Shown piece after piece: positions 36,524 to 43,624 of a stretch of DNA of 64,000 nucleotides. The stretch covers positions 186,001-250,000 of the forward strand of contig NZ_WMBB01000010.1 in NCBI RefSeq assembly GCF_009708175.1, written 5' to 3'. The notes beneath the pieces were generated by a model. The model saw only the letters and a list, made by a program, of their open reading frames with translations. It had not been told where the DNA came from and searched no databases. Source of the DNA: Nocardia aurantiaca. Its GTDB lineage: Bacteria; Actinomycetota; Actinomycetes; Mycobacteriales; Mycobacteriaceae. The stretch's first letter is position 1. Every line of letters begins with the position of its first letter. Made by a program: the position numbers and the translations under genes.

Positions 36524-36536
36524 TACGATCGACGGC
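36524..36536 (+). promoter_or_regulatory. -10 box and leaderless start of the mannosyltransferase gene
   Basis: TACGAT at 36524-36529 is followed by exactly seven bases and the GTG start codon at 36537. In mycolic-acid bacteria a TANNNT box 6-7 bases before a GTG/ATG marks a leaderless transcript that starts at the codon itself. No Shine-Dalgarno sequence is present. Confidence 0.55.
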
Positions 36537-38144
36537 GTGACCCAGGTAACCGACGTGCGACCGGCAGCGGTGGGGGCGGAGACGGCGGCGCTGTCGAGTC
36601 CGGCTCCGCTGGCGCCCTCACCCGATTTCGGGCCCACGGATTGGGCTCGGGGCTGGGTGGTCACGCTGTTCTTGACGGCCCTCGCCGCGATCACTCGGTT
36701 CCTGCGCCTGGACTATCCAACCGATCTGCATACGCCCGTCTTCGACGAGAAGCACTACGCGCCGCAGGGCTGGCAGGTGCTGACCGGCGGCGGCGTGGAG
36801 GACAACCCCGGCTACGGGCTGGTGGTGCACCCGCCGGTGGGCAAGCAGATGATCGCCATCGGTGAAGCGATCTTCGGATATTCACCGTGGGGGTGGCGGT
36901 TCACCGCGGCCGTCTCGGGAACGCTGCTGGTGCTGCTGGTGATTCGCATCGTCCGCCGGATGGCGCGGTCGACCCTGATCGGCGCGTTCGCGGGCATTCT
37001 GCTGATCTGTGACGGGCTCACCTTCGTGTCCTCCCGGATCGGCATGCTCGACATCTTCCAGGCCCTGTTCGTGACGGCGGCTTTCGGCTGTCTGGTGGTG
37101 GACCGCGACGATATCCGGGCGCGCATCGCGCTGGTGGCCGCCGAGGGACGCATCGACGACAGCGAGTACGGGCCGCGATTCGGGGTGCGCTGGTGGCGGT
37201 TCGGCGCGGGCGTGCTGCTCGGGCTGGCCTGCGGCACCAAATGGTCCGGCGCGTACTGGATCGTCGGTTTCGCCGCGCTGTCGCTGGCCTTCGACCTCTC
37301 CGCCCGCCGCGGCTACCGGGTGCGCCGGCCGTGGGCCGGTGTCGCGGCGCGCGATCTCGGGCCCACCGTCTACGCCCTCGTCGTCATCCCGGTGTTCGTG
37401 TACCTGGCCTCCTTCTGGGGCTGGTTCGCCAGCGAGACCAGCTACGACCGGTACGCGGTCGGAGTGAAAGTCGGGCGCGGCGGTGACTTCTCCTGGGTGC
37501 CGAGCGCGCTGCGCGGGCTCTGGTACTACGGCGGCGAGGTGCTCACCTTCCACAAGGAGCTCACCAATTCCGCGGGCAATCACCATCCCTGGGAATCCAA
37601 GCCGTGGACCTGGCCCATGGGCCTGCGGCCGATGCTCTACTACTACGCCGACACCAATGTGAGCGGCTGCGGCCAGGCCACCTGTGTGAAGGCCGTCATG
37701 GCGATCGGCACCCCCGCGCTGTGGTGGGTGGCCTTCCCCATGCTGGCCTGGGCGCTGTGGCGCAGCGTGGTGCGCCGCGACTGGCGCTACGCCGCCGTCC
37801 TGGTCGGCTACGGCGCGGGCATCCTGCCCTGGTTCCTGGATCTCGACCGGCAGATGTACTACTTCTACGCGGTGCCGCTGGCCCCGTTCCTGGCCATGGG
37901 TGTCGCGCTCGTGCTCGGCGACATTCTCGGCCACGCCCCGCCCAGCGGCCGCCGACTCTCGGGCGCTCCAGGCTGGCAACGCCTCACGCCGCCCAGCGAG
38001 CGACAAGGCTTGGGGCTCTTGCTGGTCAGCCTCTACCTGGCGCTGGTCATCGCCAATTTCATCTGGCTGTGGCCGATCCTTACCGCCATGGCCATCACTC
38101 CGGGCGACTGGCACGACCACCTGTGGCTGCCGAGCTGGCGGTAA
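36537..38144 (+). CDS. pmt: Protein O-mannosyltransferase
   Basis: A 535-residue multi-pass membrane enzyme (GT39) that transfers mannose from polyprenyl-phosphate-mannose to Ser/Thr of proteins crossing the Sec pathway. The catalytic acidic pair is in VFDEKHYAPQGW near residue 70; further PMT landmarks are HPPVGKQMIAIGE near 100, CGTKWSGAYW near 237 and HPWESKPWTWP near 348. About ten to eleven membrane spans are visible. It is the Rv1002c-type enzyme, which glycosylates lipoproteins and secreted proteins in mycobacteria. The start is GTG 36537, apparently leaderless. arcA follows, as in the mycobacterial order. Confidence 0.93.
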   Translation: MTQVTDVRPAAVGAETAALSSPAPLAPSPDFGPTDWARGWVVTLFLTALAAITRFLRLDYPTDLHTPVFDEKHYAPQGWQVLTGGGVEDNPGYGLVVHPPVGKQMIAIGEAIFGYSPWGWRFTAAVSGTLLVLLVIRIVRRMARSTLIGAFAGILLICDGLTFVSSRIGMLDIFQALFVTAAFGCLVVDRDDIRARIALVAAEGRIDDSEYGPRFGVRWWRFGAGVLLGLACGTKWSGAYWIVGFAALSLAFDLSARRGYRVRRPWAGVAARDLGPTVYALVVIPVFVYLASFWGWFASETSYDRYAVGVKVGRGGDFSWVPSALRGLWYYGGEVLTFHKELTNSAGNHHPWESKPWTWPMGLRPMLYYYADTNVSGCGQATCVKAVMAIGTPALWWVAFPMLAWALWRSVVRRDWRYAAVLVGYGAGILPWFLDLDRQMYYFYAVPLAPFLAMGVALVLGDILGHAPPSGRRLSGAPGWQRLTPPSERQGLGLLLVSLYLALVIANFIWLWPILTAMAITPGDWHDHLWLPSWR

Positions 38145-38316
38145 CGCCTTACGTCATCGACGCCCTCCCCGACCCCGGCACGTCTTCGACCTCCTTCACC
38201 CCGGCCGGGATTCCACACCGGGAGCTCCCTGGCGGCCGCGGCGGACTCCGGCCGAGAGCGCGCCGGAATGACGATGGCGCTGTTCGCACCCGAATGACCG
38301 GAGCTGCTCTCGCGCG

Positions 38317-38691
38317 TCAACCGACCGTTGGGGCTTCGCCGAGCGCCGCGTGCACATAGCGCACCGCCGCCGCATCGTCCAGACCCAGCCGCCGGATCAC
38401 CGCGACGTACTCGGTGGCGGCGCGCCCCGCCAGGTCCCGGGTCGGGTCACCGGAGGAGGCGATGAAAGAGCCCAGCCGCCCGCGGGTTTCGAGGACGCCG
38501 TCCTGCTCCAGCTCACGGTAGGCGCGCGCCACCGTGTTCGGCGCCAGCTTCAGCGTCGCCGCCAGCGCCCGGACCGTGGGGATCTTGGTCCCGGCGGCCA
38601 GTTCGCCGGAGCGCACCCGGGCGATGATGCCCTGACGCAGTTGCTCGTACGGCGGGACCGTCGAGTGGTGGTCGACCGGGATGTCCAGCAT
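38317..38691 (-). CDS. Small GntR-family (YtrA-type) regulator
   Basis: A 124-residue protein with an N-terminal winged helix: PPYEQLRQGIIARV near residue 14, then GTKIPTVRALAATLKLAPNTVARAYRELE in two parts (IPTVRALAATLKL and APNTVARAYRELE). The short C-terminal tail lacks a large effector domain, which is typical of YtrA-type GntR proteins that control ABC transporters or antibiotic resistance genes. ATG 38691 starts 8 bases after the arcA stop, so it is the second gene of an arcA operon and may control it. Confidence 0.85.
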   Translation of the reverse strand: MLDIPVDHHSTVPPYEQLRQGIIARVRSGELAAGTKIPTVRALAATLKLAPNTVARAYRELEQDGVLETRGRLGSFIASSGDPTRDLAGRAATEYVAVIRRLGLDDAAAVRYVHAALGEAPTVG

Positions 38692-38698
38692 GGCTTCA

Positions 38699-39928
38699 TC
38701 ACACCTCGTCACGCGACAGCGGGCAGGACAGACAGCGCGGACCGCCACGGCCGGAACCCAACTCGGAGCCGGGGATGCGCAGCACCTCGATCCCGGCGTC
38801 TTCGAGCCGCGCGTTGGTGTTCTCGTTGCGTTCGTAGGCAACCACCACGCCGGGGGCCAGGGCGAGGGTGTTGTTGCCGTCGTCCCACTGCTCCCGCTCG
38901 GCGGTGACACCGTCCAGACCGGTATCGACCACCCGCAGTTTGCCGATGCCCATCGCCTCGGCCGCCACGCGAAGGAAGGGATCCGGGCCGGAGATGCTCA
39001 CCCCGTGGCCCTCCTCCTTGCGAATGGTGAAGGCGGACAATTCATCCTGGACGGCCGGGTACATGACCACCGCGTCGACGTCCACCATGGTGCAGACCGT
39101 GTCGAGATGCATGGTCGCACGGGTCTGGGCGATCGGCACCACGAGCACGGTGTGCGCCAGATCGTCCTCGAAGAGACTGCGCGCCAAGGCTTCCGCGCCC
39201 GCGGCCGTGGTTCGCTCCCCGACCCCGACCGCCACCACGCCCGGTGCCAGCAGCAAAACATCGCCGCCCTCGATGGGCGCGGTGTGCGACTCGTAGGCCC
39301 GCCGTACCCCGAGGAAGCGGGGGTGGAAGGCGTAAATCAGGTCGGTGAGCGAGGTTTCGCGGGCGCGCGCCGGCAACGCCAGCGAGGTGATGGCCACCCG
39401 CGGCCCGATCCAGAACGAGGAATCGCGGGTGAACAGCAGGTTGGGCAGCGGGTCGATGACGAAGTCGTGCCCGTGGTGCATGCGCCGCACCAGGGAGGTG
39501 GCGTCCGCGCCGAAGGGCAGTTCGTCGAATGTCATACCGGACATCAGGATCTGCGCCAGCTCCGGGGCCGGCACGCCGCGCAGGTGGGCCGCCAGCTCGT
39601 CGGCGAGCACGTGCCCGAGCCGACGCGCGTCCACCGCGCCCGAGATGCCCTGGATCCGCGCGGCGCCGCTGACCTGGATGGTCTCGGCGAGCACATCGGC
39701 CAGCAGCAATACCTCCACCCCACGCGCGCGTAGCACTCCGGCGAAGATGTCGTGCTCCTGCTGCGCGCGCTCGACCCAGGGAATGGCGTCGAACAGCAAC
39801 TGGTCGTTATTGCGGGGGGTGAGCCGGCGCAGCTCGTCACCCGGGCGGTGTAACAGCACCGTGCGCAGTGTGCCGACCTCCGAGGTCACGGAAAACGGTC
39901 GCGCCGTGGGTGCGGCCTTTGTTCCCAT
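38699..39928 (-). CDS. arcA: Arginine deiminase
   Basis: A 409-residue enzyme that hydrolyses arginine to citrulline and ammonia, helping with acid and nitrogen stress. The active-site cysteine is C399 in GGPRCLSC, FTRDSS near residue 160 and the HLDTVCTMVD region near 270 hold substrate-binding and catalytic residues (His in MHLDT), and NNTLALAPG near 355 is conserved. ATG 39928 (MGTKAAP) is preferred over the longer frame to 39967. The M. tuberculosis orthologue Rv1001 also neighbours the mannosyltransferase gene. No ornithine carbamoyltransferase or carbamate kinase is adjacent. Confidence 0.94.
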   Translation of the reverse strand: MGTKAAPTARPFSVTSEVGTLRTVLLHRPGDELRRLTPRNNDQLLFDAIPWVERAQQEHDIFAGVLRARGVEVLLLADVLAETIQVSGAARIQGISGAVDARRLGHVLADELAAHLRGVPAPELAQILMSGMTFDELPFGADATSLVRRMHHGHDFVIDPLPNLLFTRDSSFWIGPRVAITSLALPARARETSLTDLIYAFHPRFLGVRRAYESHTAPIEGGDVLLLAPGVVAVGVGERTTAAGAEALARSLFEDDLAHTVLVVPIAQTRATMHLDTVCTMVDVDAVVMYPAVQDELSAFTIRKEEGHGVSISGPDPFLRVAAEAMGIGKLRVVDTGLDGVTAEREQWDDGNNTLALAPGVVVAYERNENTNARLEDAGIEVLRIPGSELGSGRGGPRCLSCPLSRDEV

Positions 39929-39983
39929 GACACGACGGTAGTTCCCCGCGGCACGGATGGCATGCAATTCGCACCCGCGAAAA

Positions 39984-40003
39984 ACCTGGAGTAATGTTCA
40001 GGT
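39984..40003 (+). promoter_or_regulatory. MerR-type dyad overlapping the soxR promoter
   Basis: ACCTGGA at 39984-39990 and TTCAGGT at 39997-40003 form an imperfect inverted repeat that ends directly at the GTG start codon 40004. TAATGT (39992-39997) lies inside it as a -10 box six bases before the start, and TTCGCA at 39968-39973 is a possible -35 with an 18-base spacer. This is the stretched promoter with a central dyad that MerR-family proteins use, so soxR may be leaderless and autoregulated. Confidence 0.45.
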
Positions 40004-40507
40004 GTGCAGACCGCGTCGTGGCAGGCGAAGGAGCTGACCCCCGGTCAGCTGGCTCAGCGGGCCGGAGTTTCGGTGTCCGCCTTGCATTTCTACGAGCGTG
40101 AGGGCTTGATCACAGCCCGTCGAACCAGTGGCAATCAACGCCGGTACGCGCGGGAAACTCTGCGCCGGGTCGCCTTCATCCGCATCTCACAGCGTGTCGG
40201 CATCCCCCTCGCCGAGATCCGCCGCGCCCTCGACAACCTCCCCGACGGCCGCAACCCCACCCGCCGCGACTGGGAGACACTGTCCACCACCTGGCGCGCA
40301 GACCTCGACGACCGCATCGAACAGCTGATCCGGCTGCGCGACAACCTCACCGGCTGCATTGGCTGCGGCTGCCTGTCCCTGGGCGTCTGCAAGATCTTCA
40401 ACGCCCACGACCACCTCGGCGACGAGGGCCCCGGCGCGCGCGTCCTCGACACCCACGCGGCCGAGAAATGCGCCAAGGCGATCTGCGCACCCCCGGACGA
40501 GCACTGA
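40004..40507 (+). CDS. soxR: Redox-sensitive transcriptional activator SoxR
   Basis: A 167-residue MerR-family protein. The winged helix is GQLAQRAGVSVSALHFYEREGL (residues ~14-35), then a dimer helix, then the [2Fe-2S]-binding cluster C118-x2-C121-x-C123-x5-C129, which identifies SoxR. Oxidation of the cluster by redox-active compounds switches on target promoters; in actinobacteria these often concern endogenous antibiotics. The start is GTG 40004. It is divergent from arcA with 75 bases between. No second SoxR box is obvious near neighbouring genes. Confidence 0.94.
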   Translation: MQTASWQAKELTPGQLAQRAGVSVSALHFYEREGLITARRTSGNQRRYARETLRRVAFIRISQRVGIPLAEIRRALDNLPDGRNPTRRDWETLSTTWRADLDDRIEQLIRLRDNLTGCIGCGCLSLGVCKIFNAHDHLGDEGPGARVLDTHAAEKCAKAICAPPDEH

Positions 40508-40715
40508 GCCTCCGCCTCCAGCAGCATGGATCCGCCAAGAGGTCCGCGGCCGAGCGCGGACAGGCGGGGCGCTCGATTCCAGATCGCGGCTCGATGGACC
40601 GTCACCTCGGAACGGTGGTGCGAACGGCCTCATAGACCTGCGCCTCGGCGGAGGGGAGGGAAGAATCGAGACCTCCAGCGCCGCGAACCCGTCCGGAACG
40701 AAGCCGACGGCGAAT

Positions 40716-41561
40716 TCAACGCGGCAGGAATGTGGTGAACAGGTCGTTGGCGCGGCGCATGGCGAACTCGTAGGGCCAGGCGAACTTGCGGGCCCACCAG
40801 TATCCGAATCGGATGTCGAATTGGGTGTGGATCAGGTAGGTGCCCTTCTCGACCCCGCGCAGGATCGTCACGGCCACCTCGTCGGGAGACTTGGCGTGAC
40901 GACGGAAGCGTTTGATCCAGGCCTGGATTCGCGGGTCGTCGCGATTCACGCCGACAATGTCCACGGTCTGCACCAGCGGCGTGTCGACCGCGCCCGGCAC
41001 CACCAGGTGAACGCCGATGTCATGGCGTTCCAGCTCGAAGCGCAGCACCTCCGAGACGCCGCGCAGACCGAACTTGCTGGCGCTGTAGGCGGCGTGCCAC
41101 GGGAAGGCGAGCAGGCCGGCCGCGGAGGACACATTGACCAGCGCGCCACCGCGTTTCGCCTCGATCATGGGCGGCACGAAGTTCTCGATGACGTGGATGG
41201 GACCCATGAGGTTCACATCCACCATGCGCTTCCAGTGGCGATGCTCCAGGTTCTCCACCGTGCCCCAGGTGGAGACGCCGGCGATATTCATCACCACGTC
41301 CAGCGAGCCGAGGTCCTCGTGCACTTTCTCCGCGAAGGCGGTGACCGCCTCGTAGTCGCTGATGTCGAGGGCCTCGGACACCTCCACGGTGCCGCCGCCG
41401 GTACGGATGGATTCGACGGTCGCGTCCAGCCCCTCGGCATTCACATCGGTGAGCACCAGCCGCGCGCCCTTGCGGGAGGCTGCCAGCGCCGTGGCCCGGC
41501 CGATGCCGCTCGCCGCGCCGGTAATCAAAGTCTTCTTGCCATTCAGGCCACGATCACGCAC
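40716..41561 (-). CDS. Short-chain dehydrogenase/reductase behind a palindromic operator
   Basis: A 281-residue classical SDR. TGAASGIGRATA at residues ~14-25, NIAG near 91, and Ser with YSASK near 158-162 are the cofactor and catalytic motifs; DVN after beta-2 suggests NAD(H). The C-terminal tail is extended (FGYWWARKFAWPYEFAMRRANDLF) as in SDRs of sterol- and lipid-degrading actinobacteria, where it may contact membranes. A perfect 20-bp palindrome lies 49 bases upstream, so a dimeric repressor probably controls it. No partner gene follows on the same strand. Confidence 0.88.
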   Translation of the reverse strand: MRDRGLNGKKTLITGAASGIGRATALAASRKGARLVLTDVNAEGLDATVESIRTGGGTVEVSEALDISDYEAVTAFAEKVHEDLGSLDVVMNIAGVSTWGTVENLEHRHWKRMVDVNLMGPIHVIENFVPPMIEAKRGGALVNVSSAAGLLAFPWHAAYSASKFGLRGVSEVLRFELERHDIGVHLVVPGAVDTPLVQTVDIVGVNRDDPRIQAWIKRFRRHAKSPDEVAVTILRGVEKGTYLIHTQFDIRFGYWWARKFAWPYEFAMRRANDLFTTFLPR

Positions 41562-41609
41562 GTCGATCCATCCCTCATTTCGACAGCCTTGTCAGACCGC
41601 ACGCTACTA

Positions 41610-41629
41610 CGCGAACAATATTGTTCGCG
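41610..41629. promoter_or_regulatory. Perfect 20-bp palindrome upstream of the SDR gene
   Basis: CGCGAACAAT joined directly to its complement ATTGTTCGCG: a perfect 10+10 bp inverted repeat with no spacer, 49 bases upstream of the SDR start on the minus strand. Length and symmetry fit a TetR-type operator (arms GAACAAT are reminiscent of TTGTTC half-sites). It is locally AT-rich, so it may overlap a promoter. No regulator gene is adjacent. Confidence 0.6.
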
Positions 41630-41747
41630 AGCCGGGCGAACACCTGTTACGCCCTTATTTTCCTGGGCTCACGCACCCGAGTCCCGGATTCGACGAACGG
41701 GTCGGGAACGTTGGGGAGTCGCGCTCTCGGAATGGCCGGAACGCGAC

Positions 41748-43232
41748 TCAGGACTGGCCGGGCAGCACCGACCGGCTGGTCCCGGGCAGGTCCAGATCCA
41801 GCGCGATCCGCCCCGCCGCCAGATGCTGCTCGACCTCCTCGGCCGGCATGGGCCGCGCGATCAGGAACCCCTGCGCGCGATAGCACCCCAGCGCCACCAG
41901 AGTGCGCGCCGCCACGGTGGTCTCCACACCCTCGCCGACCACCCCGAGGCCGAACGAACCCGCCAGCCCCACAATCGATTTCACGATCGCCAGATCATCC
42001 GCGCTGGCGCCCAGCCGCTGCACGAACCCGCGGTCGATCTTCACCGCGTCCACCGGCAGCGCCTTCAGATGCGACAGCGACGAATACCCCGTCCCGAAGT
42101 CGTCGATGGCGATCTGCACACCCATCCGCTTGAGCCCGCGCAGTGTCACCTGGGTGCGCGCGAGATCCTGCACCACGACATGTTCGGTGATCTCCAGGCA
42201 CACCGACGACCCGTCGATCCCGTACCTGCGCAGGATCCCCTCCATGGTCTCCACGAAATCCAGCGAAACCAGTTGCACCGGAGACACATTGATGCGCATC
42301 ACCACATTCGACGCCAGCCCCCGCCGCCGCCATTGCGCGAACTGCTCCGCGGCCGTGCGAATGACCCAGCGCCCCAGCTCACCCGCCAGATTGGTGGCCT
42401 CCGCGACACCCACGAACGCCCCTGGCGGCAGCAGCCCGCGTGTCGGATGCTGCCAGCGCACCAGGGCCTCCAGCGCCACGATCCGGCCCGTCCGCAGATC
42501 GACCTCGGGCTGATAGTGCAGCACCAGCGAACCGTCGGACACCGCGCCCCGCAGGTTCAACTCCACGTCATCCTGCAACTCGAACTGCGCGCGCATGGCG
42601 TCGGTGAAGACCGCCACCCCGTTGCCGCCGCTCGACTTGGCCGACAGCAGCGCGTGATCGGCCCGCCGCAGCACGTCGGCGACCGTGGTCTCGCCGGGAA
42701 TGCCCAGTGCAACACCGACACTCGCACCGCGACTGACGGTCTCCTCACCAACCGTGACCCGCCGGCCGATGAGCTGCTGGATACGGGCCGCCTCGGCCCC
42801 GGCCACCTCGGCGTCCATCGGCTTGGCGGGCACGATGACGAACTCGTCACCACCGAGCCTGGCGATCACGTCGCCCGGATCCAGGTTTTCCCGCAGCCGC
42901 GTGGCCAGTGTGCGAATGAAATTGTCCCCGGCAGTATGGCCGAGAAAGTCGTTGAGCGCCTTCAGCCGATCCAGATCGAGGAAGAACGCCGCCACCGGTC
43001 CCGGACTGCCAGGTCTGAGCCGGTCCTCCATATGCTCGAGCAGCGCGCGCCTATTCGCCAATCCGGTCAGGTCGTCGTGCATGGCGATATAGCGCAGCCG
43101 CTCGTCGGCCTCCACACGCGCCTGCAATTGCGCGAACAGCGCGGCGATCGCCTTGAGCACATTGACTTCTCGCATGCTCCAGTCGCGATCGCCGACCTTG
43201 ATGAAGCCGAGCCAAGCCCGTGGATACGTCAC
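41748..43232 (-). CDS. GGDEF-EAL domain protein, intact C-terminal part of the split gene
   Basis: A 494-residue frame that could be translated on its own from GTG 43232. Residues ~30-55 form the helix linking GAF to GGDEF. The cyclase signature RLGGDEFVIV lies near 123, and DLDRLKALND near 88 holds the metal-binding acid. The EAL domain starts near 245 with ALEALVRWQHP (EAL near 255) and keeps the catalytic set EITEH, DDFGTGYSS, KIDRGFV and EGVET. All catalytic residues for synthesis and degradation of c-di-GMP are present, so the half-protein could be active but without its sensor domain. Confidence 0.75.
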   Translation of the reverse strand: MTYPRAWLGFIKVGDRDWSMREVNVLKAIAALFAQLQARVEADERLRYIAMHDDLTGLANRRALLEHMEDRLRPGSPGPVAAFFLDLDRLKALNDFLGHTAGDNFIRTLATRLRENLDPGDVIARLGGDEFVIVPAKPMDAEVAGAEAARIQQLIGRRVTVGEETVSRGASVGVALGIPGETTVADVLRRADHALLSAKSSGGNGVAVFTDAMRAQFELQDDVELNLRGAVSDGSLVLHYQPEVDLRTGRIVALEALVRWQHPTRGLLPPGAFVGVAEATNLAGELGRWVIRTAAEQFAQWRRRGLASNVVMRINVSPVQLVSLDFVETMEGILRRYGIDGSSVCLEITEHVVVQDLARTQVTLRGLKRMGVQIAIDDFGTGYSSLSHLKALPVDAVKIDRGFVQRLGASADDLAIVKSIVGLAGSFGLGVVGEGVETTVAARTLVALGCYRAQGFLIARPMPAEEVEQHLAAGRIALDLDLPGTSRSVLPGQS

Positions 43233-43623
43233 GCGACACCAAGGGCACCGCGGCGGCGGAAACCTGCGAGAATCCCGTGGATTCCAGGATGAACTTCTGA
43301 TAGTCGGGGTACTCGCCGCTGTCCCTCAGGACCATCGGCTCCGTGGCGTGTTCGAACTGCGAGAACACCGAATTGGTGTCATCGAAGTACGTCACCCTGA
43401 GCGGGTCCGGGTCGACGGCCACCGGTCGGGGCGGCCACTCCGCGATCAGGATCGAGGCACGCTGTTTCTGGTCGGTGAAGCGCAGAAAGCTGAAATCGAC
43501 GTCGAAATGCTCGACCAGCCACGACAGCACCCGCTCGCTCGCCGACGCCATGGTTGTGGCGTCGACTGCCATCAACTCGGAGGCGACCTGCGTCACCAGT
43601 GAGTCGAGTGTTCGCCGAGGCAC
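41748..43623 (-). pseudogene. GAF-GGDEF-EAL c-di-GMP enzyme (Rv1354c/DcpA-like), frame broken in the GAF domain
   Basis: The two overlapping frames together give the domain order of mycobacterial DcpA: a GAF sensor, diguanylate cyclase and c-di-GMP phosphodiesterase. The first frame (GTG 43623) reads the GAF domain to AAAVPLVS near 43240, then turns to Arg-rich noise. The second frame, open from GTG 43232, resumes with WLGFIKVGDRDWS and runs through GGDEF and EAL to 41748. One extra base (or two missing) near 43232-43243 would explain the break. GTG 43623 lies one base after the moeY-like stop, so the gene ends a three-gene operon. Sequencing error is possible. Confidence 0.7.
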
Positions 43624-43624
43624 C

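Noticed and set aside
40359..43292. 977-codon plus-strand open frame opposite the SDR and GGDEF-EAL genes
   Set aside because: Antisense shadow rich in Arg/His/Pro without domains, although it is the longest open frame in the window.
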